Below, piece after piece: positions 9,067 through 17,662 of a DNA stretch of 49,134 bases. The stretch's first letter is position 1. Each line of letters begins with the position of its first letter. Both the position numbers and the translations under genes were made by a program. Location of the stretch: positions 1 to 49,134 of the forward strand of contig JAOAEE010000031.1 of the NCBI GenBank assembly GCA_026416955.1. Direction: 5' to 3'. This stretch comes from Ignavibacteria bacterium. GTDB lineage: Bacteria; Bacteroidota; Ignavibacteria; Kapaibacteriales; UBA2268. A model generated the notes under the pieces. That model made no database searches, had not been told where the DNA came from, and saw nothing but the letters and a program-made list of their open reading frames with translations.

Positions 9067-12000
9067 CTACTTGATGAAAATTGTTTTTAATACCACCCTC
9101 TCAAATGAATTATATACTTGAACTAAAATTACTCCAGTTGGTAAAATTGACGAAGGTATATGAATTTCTTTTCTATCGCTAATATAAAAATTGTAATTAA
9201 AACTTTCAAAAAACAGCAAATTACCCATAATATCATATAATCTAAGATAATATACATCTTGGTAATTGGAAAGTATGAAAATTGTTATTCCACTTTCATT
9301 TTCATAAAGATTTACTAAAAAAGAGTTTTGAGGACGGACAAGTCTTTTACCACCTTCGTTACAAATGATGGTTTTAATTGACCCGGGAAGCAATGAGGTA
9401 TTGCGAACGTAACCAGGTTGTTCCCAAACGCAATCATAAAGATTTACAACAGAGAAATCTGTATCGGAAATTAAGGGTATTCCAATAATATTTACAAAAT
9501 TCTTCTCATTTCCAGAAATGGTCAGTGAATCAAACCTTAATGTTAATTCTCGGTTGAAGTTTTGGATTTTATCTGAAACAATCTTTCCATTGCTAACACT
9601 TGTTGGATGAAAGATATTCCAGAAAAATGAAATTTTAAACTCGAAAGCACGGACAGAAATTTGCTTCGTAGTATCTTCGATTTTTATGTAAAGCGGAATG
9701 TTTCCAATTTCAGTTTTTGGGTCCATTAAGACATCACCTGCCCGGATAATAACATCTTGCGGTGGAACTCCAAAACCTTTTAAAACCAATCTAATAGTGT
9801 CCAAGCAATCAGGATATTGTACAACAACAAATAAGGTGTCTACAATACTTCCTTCTTTATCTGGCTTTAGATTAACTTTAAATTGGGGACTAAGATTAAT
9901 TGGAACTACAATATTCTTCTGTAAATCCGTACTAAAAACAGTAGTCTTTTTTGCAAAAAAGTAATCTTTGATAATAGTTTGGGAACCATAATTTCTTAAA
10001 GTAACAATTTCATCTTTTAAAATACCAATTGGAACAAAACCAAAATCGAGTTCGGAGAAATCAAATTTAATAAACCTTTTAGGTTTTGCTTTTAAAAGAA
10101 TGTTAACTTCTTGTGTCTTATTATTAATATACACATAAAGTCTAAGAAAAGCCAAATACTCTCTTTCATCCTTAGCACCATAGAAAACTATTTTCAAAAT
10201 TCGTGAACTATCTACAGCAAATGGGAACTGTGTTATCAGAAAGAAATTACTTGAATCTTTTCCAAGAACCTTTGCGGAATCAACTCGGAAAGGTATTGTA
10301 CCTAGATTTTGAATATTAGTAGAAATTGTGTCGGATGAACAAAAAACTACCTCACCAAAATCTAATGTATCGAGAACATAAAATTTTCCAGTGGTACCTC
10401 GACCTCGTAAATAAACCCATTGCGTATCGGGACAAGGTTGGAAATACACAATTCGCATTGAATCAAAAATTTCTCCTTCGCGGTCAGGTCTAAAGGTAAA
10501 AACAATTTCAACAGTGTCTTTGGGGTAAACAATTGCAACAGAAGGAGATGGCTCGAATACAGATTTGTTTCCTTCGAAATCCCTAACTCGCTGGGGTTCA
10601 AAGTAAGTACCTTTATTAATTAACTTCAACCTTCTTGTTTTAAAATCACCAACCTGACAAATTCCAAAATCGAGTGTATCGGGAACCAAATCCACATTCA
10701 AATTTTCCTGAAAAGCAGAAAATTTTATTCTGATAATTGGGTTGTTAACATCATTGCTTTCAATAACCAATTCTGCTGTTTTTAACCCTGTTGGAGAACC
10801 CTTTATACCAACAAATTTTACAACACAACTATCAATAGAATTTGGTGGAATAACATTAGTGGATAATGAATTTGATAAAATAAAATGTTCTGGATTGTAT
10901 GTTTGCCGTAATTCTACTTTTCGAATGATTAGATTTGTCGAGCCTTTATTGTATATGTATATCACCGTATCTTTGGATTTACAATATGGGAATAAACCAA
11001 TGTATACTGAATCGATATTTGCAAAAATCTTTGCATTTGTTCCAAAGCCGTGAAGTTCGAAATAAATAGTATCTGGGCAATCATTATTAGAATTTGATAT
11101 TAACTTTATTAATTCTTTAAATTCACCTTCCTTGTCTGGAATAAACTCGTAAACGAATACTATCGTATCTCCGGGTCTAAGATAGGTTGGAATAGTTGGT
11201 ATACTCTCTAAAAAGATGAAATTATTTGTGCTTGGAGGTTCTTTGTCAAAATAACTCGTCCCCGTACCATTATTGACGACAAATACCTTCGTAGTGTCTT
11301 TCTCGCCAATCTGAACAAACCCAAAATAGGTTCCACCAATGACTGTTGCTTTACTTTTAACAGCTTTGTATGCAACAACAACGCTATCCTTGTATTCACA
11401 TTCATTATAATGATAAACAAATGTTGAAGTATGTTTTCCTTCTGTTATTGGAGTACAAATTATCTTGTTTTCAAAATTATTATCAATGTCCAACAAAGTA
11501 TTTTGGGAAAATAAGAGGTGAAAATCTCCATTCCCATTTTTGTCTACATTTTTTAAACTTAAAGGAGTATTTCCAATATTGTGAATAAAAAAAGTTGCAG
11601 TAAATGTATCCCCTACACAAATTTCTCCTAAATCAATTGTGTCGACACTAGTAGAATTATAAATGAACTCAGTTCTTGCATTAATTAACCGATACTTAAT
11701 ATATAGCTTCTTTTGTAACTGCGGGCAATCCTCTGGATAAACCAAAATGGAATCTAAGAAAACACCATATTTATTAGCATTAACAATAATATCCAATGTG
11801 TCGTTAAAATTGGAACCTAAGTATGCATTTTTAGAATTCAAAGTGATGTTAACTGGATTAAACGAATATTTAAACGAAAGAGGAAAAACACTTTGATTTT
11901 GAAGTAAGATTACTGTATCAAGTGAATTAATTGCACACAAGTCTCCAAAATTCAAAGTATCAATTAGCGAAAGTTTACTCTTTTCAATAAAAGCAAACTT

Positions 12001-14103
12001 ATATTGAAACAATTCTATTCTTATTTGAATACCCCAAGGATTTTGGCTCCACTCATCATCCGAGTGCTCTATTAGTAAACTATCATATATTAAATCGGAA
12101 CCAATGTTTCCTGTTGAGATATACCTAATGTAAAACTTTACTGAATCGCTAGGTTTTACGACAATATCACCTTTTGGGAAAATTAGTTCACAACCTGAAT
12201 TTTCTTTAAATCTTGCACGTGAAAAATAAACTACTAAATCCCCATCCCCAATATTTTTAATATAACCTGAATCTAAGTAGACTTTTCCCGGGCAATCGTA
12301 AACGAATAAACTAATTTTTTTGTTACCAGCACAAATTCCTTGAGGTATTCTGTATAAAATATTCATTGCAGATTGAGAAAGAATATATCGGGGTTGATAT
12401 TTAAATGTATCTGGAATTGAAAAACCAATGTCTTGAATAGCACAAAGATAAAATAACTTACTTGTGTCGGGTAGAATTAGTTGAGAATTCCAAACATTTT
12501 GATTTACAAACCCAGTTACAGTTTTAATAAGGTTCCAATCAGAATTGCTCGACTTTACAAAAATTAAAACATTGTCTGAACTTTGATTCTTACTCCCAGT
12601 AAGATTAAATCTTCTTTTTACAAAAGTTGTTGTGTCTGTGGAAAGCCCTATATAAACAGAAGGATTTGTATGAGAATATGTAATATTAGAAAATGAAGGA
12701 GCATCTACACGAAAGTAACCTCGTCCACCTCCATTACCACCAAGAGCAGATAGGTTCAAGTTTTGAGCGACTTCCTTAGAGCAAATGGATATGGACCCAC
12801 CAGAACCTCCCCCACCCGCACCGTAACTGCTTTGTCCACCATTTGCTCCATTTGCTAAAACGGACAAATTCTCTATTCTTTTAGCATAAATGCGGATGGC
12901 ACCACCACCTCCGCCTCCACTTCCAGAACATACATTTAACCCACTTGGATTCCCACTTGCACCTCCACTTCCACCGGCAATTGGTATAATCATAGGGTTT
13001 CCGTGTGTCTTTCCCCCATTTGAATAATTCGATGGTTCATTCTGACCATCAGTTGCAAAACCACCCGAGCCGCCCATTCTATTATTAATTGACCCAGTTC
13101 CTCCACCATAACCTCCGGGATAATTCCAATTGCTCTGGTCCCCCGAACCAATTCCCGACTTTCCAAAAGGATGTCCAGTTCCGCCCCCGGATGCTTCCCA
13201 CCCACCCGGATTAGCAGGGGGAAGAACCCCATTTAAACTTTTACCAGAATCACCAGTTCCAGAACCTAAATTTTTATAGGAACCATTACCACTTAGGAAA
13301 TAATTTACTCCACCCTTTCCCCCGGGTGTAAATCCATTACCACCATCCTCCCCGGGGTTTCCACTGATATTGTCACAAAATCTTCCGCCACCTCCTCCAC
13401 CACCAGGGCCAGCATTTTGTATTCTGAATTCACCAGCACTTACATTAATTCTACTATTTACTCCTTGCCCAACAATGTTATTGGTCGAAAGAATAATAAA
13501 AGGTAAATACGAACGATTCTTCAATGGGTAAGTAATAGAGTTATCAAGAAAAACTTTATATTCAAGATTAGAGAGAGATAAATTATCGACAAGTAATGCC
13601 CCACTTGGGGAACGACGTCCCAGTTGCCCAGTACCAAAAACTTGATTACTTTGCAATAAATTTCCAAAAGAATAAGGTTTAACTATATAAAATGTATCAG
13701 GATTAGATAAAACCCCATTTACTTCTACTCGAAAAGGAATTCTAAATTTAGGATCCAAAAGTGGCCAATCAGAACTATTAGGAACATCGAGATTTGGACT
13801 AACAAAAAAATAAGTGGATAGTAAACGGCCAAACCAGGTAATTACTAATGGCCCAACAACAACTTTTTGAGAATCTTCGGACCTATCAAAAACTATACGC
13901 ACCCGTCCATTATTGTTATAATAAATAGTATCTAAACCAAAATTGTAAAATGCGTCGGTAGGAGCTACAATCTCTACATAAGTTCCAAATCCTGGGGTGC
14001 CAATGTCAGGTATAATATATGAGATTTTTGGTTGGGCAAAAATTGATATTACTGATAATAATAAGAAAAAAGGAAAAAGAAAAAAATTAGATATACCTTT
14101 CAT
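9067..14103 (-). CDS. Giant secreted glycine-rich, ASH-repeat protein with T9SS-like C-terminal tail
   Basis: A 1678-residue protein with a signal peptide ending ISIFAQ. Residues about 228-461 are extremely glycine-rich (runs such as GPGGGGGGG, SGSGGGGGG, AGGGGSGGS). From about 705 to 1440 there are roughly seven repeats of the choice-of-anchor D / ASH (HYDIN-like) Ig fold, each with a core like DTLDFGICQVGD or DTIDLGEICVGD. A further domain follows, and the last 65 residues (LRLYDIMGNLL...TGVILVQVY) resemble a type A T9SS sorting domain. It is therefore predicted to be exported and surface-attached, perhaps as an adhesin or matrix protein. It is the promoter-proximal gene of a two-gene operon with the OmpA protein. 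Function beyond a surface structure is unknown. Confidence 0.85.
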   Translation of the reverse strand: MKGISNFFLFPFFLLLSVISIFAQPKISYIIPDIGTPGFGTYVEIVAPTDAFYNFGLDTIYYNNNGRVRIVFDRSEDSQKVVVGPLVITWFGRLLSTYFFVSPNLDVPNSSDWPLLDPKFRIPFRVEVNGVLSNPDTFYIVKPYSFGNLLQSNQVFGTGQLGRRSPSGALLVDNLSLSNLEYKVFLDNSITYPLKNRSYLPFIILSTNNIVGQGVNSRINVSAGEFRIQNAGPGGGGGGGRFCDNISGNPGEDGGNGFTPGGKGGVNYFLSGNGSYKNLGSGTGDSGKSLNGVLPPANPGGWEASGGGTGHPFGKSGIGSGDQSNWNYPGGYGGGTGSINNRMGGSGGFATDGQNEPSNYSNGGKTHGNPMIIPIAGGSGGASGNPSGLNVCSGSGGGGGGAIRIYAKRIENLSVLANGANGGQSSYGAGGGGSGGSISICSKEVAQNLNLSALGGNGGGRGYFRVDAPSFSNITYSHTNPSVYIGLSTDTTTFVKRRFNLTGSKNQSSDNVLIFVKSSNSDWNLIKTVTGFVNQNVWNSQLILPDTSKLFYLCAIQDIGFSIPDTFKYQPRYILSQSAMNILYRIPQGICAGNKKISLFVYDCPGKVYLDSGYIKNIGDGDLVVYFSRARFKENSGCELIFPKGDIVVKPSDSVKFYIRYISTGNIGSDLIYDSLLIEHSDDEWSQNPWGIQIRIELFQYKFAFIEKSKLSLIDTLNFGDLCAINSLDTVILLQNQSVFPLSFKYSFNPVNITLNSKNAYLGSNFNDTLDIIVNANKYGVFLDSILVYPEDCPQLQKKLYIKYRLINARTEFIYNSTSVDTIDLGEICVGDTFTATFFIHNIGNTPLSLKNVDKNGNGDFHLLFSQNTLLDIDNNFENKIICTPITEGKHTSTFVYHYNECEYKDSVVVAYKAVKSKATVIGGTYFGFVQIGEKDTTKVFVVNNGTGTSYFDKEPPSTNNFIFLESIPTIPTYLRPGDTIVFVYEFIPDKEGEFKELIKLISNSNNDCPDTIYFELHGFGTNAKIFANIDSVYIGLFPYCKSKDTVIYIYNKGSTNLIIRKVELRQTYNPEHFILSNSLSTNVIPPNSIDSCVVKFVGIKGSPTGLKTAELVIESNDVNNPIIRIKFSAFQENLNVDLVPDTLDFGICQVGDFKTRRLKLINKGTYFEPQRVRDFEGNKSVFEPSPSVAIVYPKDTVEIVFTFRPDREGEIFDSMRIVYFQPCPDTQWVYLRGRGTTGKFYVLDTLDFGEVVFCSSDTISTNIQNLGTIPFRVDSAKVLGKDSSNFFLITQFPFAVDSSRILKIVFYGAKDEREYLAFLRLYVYINNKTQEVNILLKAKPKRFIKFDFSELDFGFVPIGILKDEIVTLRNYGSQTIIKDYFFAKKTTVFSTDLQKNIVVPINLSPQFKVNLKPDKEGSIVDTLFVVVQYPDCLDTIRLVLKGFGVPPQDVIIRAGDVLMDPKTEIGNIPLYIKIEDTTKQISVRAFEFKISFFWNIFHPTSVSNGKIVSDKIQNFNRELTLRFDSLTISGNEKNFVNIIGIPLISDTDFSVVNLYDCVWEQPGYVRNTSLLPGSIKTIICNEGGKRLVRPQNSFLVNLYENESGITIFILSNYQDVYYLRLYDIMGNLLFFESFNYNFYISDRKEIHIPSSILPTGVILVQVYNSFERVVLKTIFIK

Positions 14104-14341
14104 AAATACATCAAATATTGAAAGACTAATATAAAAATTTTCATCTGAAAATTTATAACAACAAAATTATACAAATGTAAAATACAAAAGATTAAGGGAA
14201 AAATTTGTGGGGAAAAAATAAAAAATATTTAAACTTTTTTTTAAATTTGCTTTTGTAGTTCTTTTAGTAAAATGAATAATTGGTTATTTGAACTATGAGT
14301 TTTGTAGAGTTTATTTTATTTCAAACTTTGGGGAGGTATTT
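14104..14341. promoter_or_regulatory. Divergent intergenic region between the giant surface protein and the cytochrome cluster
   Basis: This AT-rich stretch separates oppositely transcribed genes and must hold promoters for both. I cannot assign -33/-7 elements with confidence. A strong Shine-Dalgarno GGGGAGG is visible at 14330-14336, five bases before the ATG at 14342. It decides the start of the first cytochrome gene against a longer frame opening at 14288. Confidence 0.45.
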
Positions 14342-15421
14342 ATGAAAAGAATTTCTTCAATCTTATCACTATCCCTCGCACTGTTTTTCGTTTTGTTAAC
14401 TTCTTGTACTGGTCCTGAAGGTCCTGCTGGTCCCCCGGGAAAAGACGGAAAAGACGGCGCCCCGGGAACAGCTGTCTGCGGTGTTTGCCATGAATCTTCA
14501 TCATTTTTGCTTGCAAAGCAACTCCAATTTCACAACTCTCTTCACTTTACTGGCGAAGCCTTCGCAACTGCTAATAGAACCACTTGTGCAACTTGCCATA
14601 CTCACGAAGGATTTCGCGAATCGCTCACAACAAATCTTGATACAGCCCTTGCCCCAATTCCTCACCCAACTGGGGTAAATTGCAGAACTTGCCATAACAT
14701 TCACACAAAATATGATACAACCGACTATGCTTTGACTTACACTGCTCCAGTGAAGTTCCGACACGGTGGACAAACCGTAGACTTTGGTACAGGTAATTTA
14801 TGTGCAAAATGTCATCAAGCAAGGATTGTTTCCCCAATGCCAGCAGTTGGTGGGGATAGCATCACAATTTCAAACTTCCGATGGGGTCCACATTATAGTA
14901 TGAATGCAAACATTTTAGCTGGTGTAGGTGGATACGAAATTCAAGGTCCTAATCCTTACCCAACATCAAATCCTCATAAAACACAGATTAAAGATGGTTG
15001 CATTTCTTGCCATATGGCACGACCCTACGGCACTTTTGCTGGTGGGCATACATTCAAAATGACTTATGAATCTGGTGGACAAGAATTCGAACACGTAGTG
15101 TCTTGTGCACAAAGCAATTGCCATCCGGGTGCCACAAAGTTTGATATTGACGGTAAAGTGAAAGAAATCAAGGACCTCATCTCTCAACTTCGACAAAAAC
15201 TAATTGATAAAGGACTTCTTGATGTTTCGAGAAATACTACTGGAAACGATGTTCTAAATGAATATATTATGCTACCCGGAAATAAACCGAAAAAGTTCTC
15301 ATCTTTGGAAGCTGGTGCTGTTCTTAATTACTTACTCGTAGCCAAAGACAGAAGTTACGGCATTCACAATTATAAATATACAAAGGCATTGCTAGTAAAT
15401 ACTCTTAACGCATTACAATAA
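14342..15421 (+). CDS. Multihaem (about 6) cytochrome c lipoprotein with collagen-like stalk
   Basis: A 359-residue protein. Its signal peptide ends in a lipobox (LLTSC, Cys22), so it is a lipoprotein. Directly after the cysteine come six Gly-X-Y triplets (residues 24-42, GPEGPAGPPG then KDGKDGAPG), a collagen-like spacer. Five CXXCH haem motifs follow (CGVCH, CATCH, CRTCH, CAKCH, CISCH), plus CAQSNCH, a CX4CH variant that may bind a sixth haem. The C-terminal segment (NYLLV..DRSYGIHNYKY) resembles C-terminal parts of the NrfA/multihaem superfamily, but the CXXCK site of NrfA is absent, so nitrite reduction is not supported. It is the first gene of the redox island, 20 bp before the cytochrome-porin gene. 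It probably acts as a membrane-tethered electron carrier or surface reductase; which leaflet it faces is unknown. Confidence 0.85.
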   Translation: MKRISSILSLSLALFFVLLTSCTGPEGPAGPPGKDGKDGAPGTAVCGVCHESSSFLLAKQLQFHNSLHFTGEAFATANRTTCATCHTHEGFRESLTTNLDTALAPIPHPTGVNCRTCHNIHTKYDTTDYALTYTAPVKFRHGGQTVDFGTGNLCAKCHQARIVSPMPAVGGDSITISNFRWGPHYSMNANILAGVGGYEIQGPNPYPTSNPHKTQIKDGCISCHMARPYGTFAGGHTFKMTYESGGQEFEHVVSCAQSNCHPGATKFDIDGKVKEIKDLISQLRQKLIDKGLLDVSRNTTGNDVLNEYIMLPGNKPKKFSSLEAGAVLNYLLVAKDRSYGIHNYKYTKALLVNTLNALQ

Positions 15422-15441
15422 CAAATCCTTTGAATTGAGAT

Positions 15442-16641
15442 ATGAAAAGGTTAACACTTTCAATAATTGTGATTTTAGTTTTTCTGGGGTGCGAGATTTT
15501 CTCGCGCCCCCAGTATTCAATATTGCAAACCTACGGAACAAAATGTAGCGCTTGTCACGTAAATGTTCAAGGCGGTGGTGCTCGCACTGTTCCTGGTTGG
15601 TTATCAAGAAAAGATATTTCCTTAATCGACCCAAATTGGATTGGTTTGAAAAAATTCTTCGAAAACTTACTTGCAAGAAATTCTTACTTCGATGACAAAC
15701 TAGTTTTCGGCTTCGATGCCCGTTGGCAAACTGCAAGGTGGCCCTCGGGAATTGCTAGTAGTAAGCGAGATTATATGATAATGCAGTTAAATCCCTATCT
15801 GATCATTCAACCCACAAATTGGTTGTTTTTTGAGGGGACATATAATCTTGCTTATGAAATCGAAAAAGATAAGCGTTACCCCGCACAACAACCCTATTCA
15901 TTTAGTATTTATCTTAAACCTTTTGAAAATTTACCATCATTGCGGCTAGGATATTTCTTGCCCCCAATGGGCCAGAAATGGGACGACCACACTATGTTTG
16001 TTCGCTATGCAGTAGCATATAGAGGAAAACATCCCGTAGTACCACACGATTATGCAGAATGGGGTGCTCAAATCGATTATGAAAACATTTCTTGGTTAAG
16101 TCTTTCGGCAGGGGTATTTTCCGGAAAAAATCTAAGCACACTTAAAATACCCAAAATAGTTAATGGAAAAGACACTTCGGTCCAATTAGTAAAAGATAAT
16201 TCTCTTGGATTTGCTGCTAGAGGGATGGTTTCCCCACCAGAAATTATTAAAGGCTTAACTTCCTATTGTGGTGGAACTTTTTATTTGAACGACGATTACT
16301 ACGTTTCGAGTGTATTCCTGGGTCTTGGCTTACCGGATAGATTTTCTTTAATAGGCGAATATGCTAGGACGCAAAAGAAAGATTCGAGACTTTCCTTATC
16401 TTTTTCAACAGAATTGACATATCAAGTTACTGAAAGCCTTTTACCTTTCATCCGTGCTGAACGTTCAATCTTAAAAGATAAAAACCAAAACAAACCTGTG
16501 TATGCAACGAACTTAGTATTTGGTTCCCATATTATTCTTTTACCTTCATTGGATTTGCTAATAGAATACCGAATTTTAGATAGAGAACAACTCGAAGGCT
16601 ATTTTTCTCAATGGGCTATCCAAATTCACTTATATTATTAG
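15442..16641 (+). CDS. Monohaem cytochrome fused to an outer-membrane beta-barrel (Cyc2-like architecture)
   Basis: A 399-residue protein with an N-terminal export signal and one haem site soon after it (TKCSACHV, C35, C38, H39). About 300 residues with alternating hydrophobic/aromatic strands follow, ending WAIQIHLYY; the terminal aromatic residue is typical of Bam-assembled barrels. One haem plus one porin in a single chain is the arrangement of Cyc2, the outer-membrane iron oxidase. The residues around the haem (YSILQTYGTKC) are only loosely like the Cyc2 signature, so homology is unproven. Neighbours are other electron-transfer genes in the same direction with short gaps (20 and 13 bp). 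A barrel with an internal haem could move electrons through the outer membrane. Alternative: an ordinary porin-like family with a structural haem. Confidence 0.75.
   Translation: MKRLTLSIIVILVFLGCEIFSRPQYSILQTYGTKCSACHVNVQGGGARTVPGWLSRKDISLIDPNWIGLKKFFENLLARNSYFDDKLVFGFDARWQTARWPSGIASSKRDYMIMQLNPYLIIQPTNWLFFEGTYNLAYEIEKDKRYPAQQPYSFSIYLKPFENLPSLRLGYFLPPMGQKWDDHTMFVRYAVAYRGKHPVVPHDYAEWGAQIDYENISWLSLSAGVFSGKNLSTLKIPKIVNGKDTSVQLVKDNSLGFAARGMVSPPEIIKGLTSYCGGTFYLNDDYYVSSVFLGLGLPDRFSLIGEYARTQKKDSRLSLSFSTELTYQVTESLLPFIRAERSILKDKNQNKPVYATNLVFGSHIILLPSLDLLIEYRILDREQLEGYFSQWAIQIHLYY
15484..15513 (+). other. GC-rich stem-loop inside the signal-peptide coding region
   Basis: CTGGGG-TGCGAGA and TCTCGCG-CCCCCAG can pair as two 6-7 bp helices with a small internal loop and a TTT loop. 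It stands out against AT-rich surroundings, about 40 bases after the start codon of the cytochrome-porin gene. No U-run follows, so it is not an intrinsic terminator. It may affect translation or be chance. Confidence 0.5.
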
Positions 16642-16654
16642 GTGGAGGAGAAAT

Positions 16655-17158
16655 ATGGATGTAAATAAAAAAGAACAAGTAACAACCAGAAGAGATTTTT
16701 TAAGGTATGTAGGTTCCTTTTTTGCCACTGGATTGGTTATTACTACAGTTTATCCGATTCTTACCTCTTGTGAAAAAGACGAAAGTTTACCCGCTCCACC
16801 ACCAGGCTCAAACGTTACTATTGATTTAAAAGCCCATCCAGAGCTCAATAACATTCCAAGCATCAAAAAAATTAATATTCAAACACCAGTAAGTCTGACC
16901 ATTATCATTAAAAGAATTAGCCAAACTAACTTTCTTGGCTTTTCAAGTCTTTGCCCACATCAAGGAGTTGATTTGGAATTACCATCAAATCCGGATGGAA
17001 ATCTCCACTGCCCAAGGCACAATGTTGATTTTTCTACTATGGAAACTAATAAAGGGGTGGTTGTATCCAATCCAAATGGTGTAAAACTTGGAAATTTGCC
17101 CACTTATCAAGTAGAATTTGACCCAAACAAAAATATTTTGACTATTAAATTGTCTTAA
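16655..17158 (+). CDS. Tat-exported Rieske [2Fe-2S] protein
   Basis: A 167-residue protein with a twin-arginine signal (TTRRDFLRYVG, R12-R13) and a hydrophobic stretch ending ILTSC, which may serve as an anchor or a lipobox. The Rieske cluster ligands are C100-P-H102 and C119-PR-H122, the CxH...CxxH pattern. The two extra cysteines that form the disulfide in bc1/b6f Rieske proteins are missing (CPHQGV and CPRHNV), which in known families goes with a lower redox potential or a non-bc1 role. A strong ribosome site (GGAGGAG) precedes the ATG. There is no bc1-type cytochrome b alongside it; the only cytochrome b in the cluster is of the b561/formate dehydrogenase type. It therefore probably acts as a periplasmic electron carrier in the redox island. 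Confidence 0.9.
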   Translation: MDVNKKEQVTTRRDFLRYVGSFFATGLVITTVYPILTSCEKDESLPAPPPGSNVTIDLKAHPELNNIPSIKKINIQTPVSLTIIIKRISQTNFLGFSSLCPHQGVDLELPSNPDGNLHCPRHNVDFSTMETNKGVVVSNPNGVKLGNLPTYQVEFDPNKNILTIKLS

Positions 17159-17191
17159 ATATTTCGATATGTTAAACTTAAAGGAAAAGAA

Positions 17192-17587
17192 ATGGAACCA
17201 TTAAAGAAATATGGAATACTTGCGGGAACACTTATACTTGTATTTAGTTTGTTCATCGTTGCACAAGAACCACCAAAAGAAGAAATAAAAATCGATGTTG
17301 AAAAGGCAAAGACCAAGTATTTGGAAGCGAAATGTAACCAATGTCACGCTCATTCTGATTTTGGTATTGAATCCAAAAATAAATCTCCCAATAACAAAGC
17401 CCCAGACTTTTCTAAAATTAAAATCGAATACGACAAGTCTTTCTTGATTAAATATCTCAACAAAGAAGAAGCAATAAACAACAAAAAGCATCCAGTTGCT
17501 TACAAAGGTAGCGAGGAAGATTTGGAACTATTAATGAGCTTTCTTCTGTTAAAAAAGGAACAGAATAATGAAAATAACAACAATTAA
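17192..17587 (+). CDS. Small monohaem cytochrome c, membrane-anchored or periplasmic
   Basis: A 131-residue protein with an N-terminal hydrophobic helix (GILAGTLILVFSLFIV), which is either a signal or an anchor, then one haem motif CNQCH (C48, C51, H52). The C-terminal part (KHPVAYKGSEEDLELLMSFLL) has the helix layout of a class I cytochrome. HP stands where these proteins usually have MP, so the sixth iron ligand may be histidine instead of methionine; this needs structural support. The tail is Asn-rich. It ends 21 bp before a strong terminator and is the last gene of the first transcription unit of the redox island. Likely an electron shuttle between its neighbours. Confidence 0.8.
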   Translation: MEPLKKYGILAGTLILVFSLFIVAQEPPKEEIKIDVEKAKTKYLEAKCNQCHAHSDFGIESKNKSPNNKAPDFSKIKIEYDKSFLIKYLNKEEAINNKKHPVAYKGSEEDLELLMSFLLLKKEQNNENNNN

Positions 17588-17604
17588 TTTTTCTCTCAAA
17601 AATG

Positions 17605-17640
17605 AAAGGGGAACCATTTCGAAAATGGTTCCCTTTTTTT
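17605..17640 (+). terminator. Strong intrinsic terminator splitting the redox island
   Basis: GGGAACCATTT (17609-17619) pairs perfectly with AAATGGTTCCC (17623-17633) around a CGA loop and is followed by seven T (17634-17640). It lies 21 bp after the monohaem cytochrome stop and about 20 bp before the 13-haem cytochrome gene, so the downstream pair needs its own promoter or read-through. Confidence 0.93.
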
Positions 17641-17662
17641 GTTTAACTTTAACTAAATCAGT

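Noticed and set aside
12700-13430. Plus-strand or other-frame open frames and apparent DNA repeats in the glycine-codon-rich stretch
   Set aside because: They are by-products of glycine-codon bias in the giant minus-strand gene, not genes or tandem repeats with a fixed unit.
14342-15421. Ammonia-forming nitrite reductase (NrfA)
   Set aside because: The C-terminal GIHNYKY block is similar, but the diagnostic CXXCK haem site is absent and the protein is a stalked lipoprotein.
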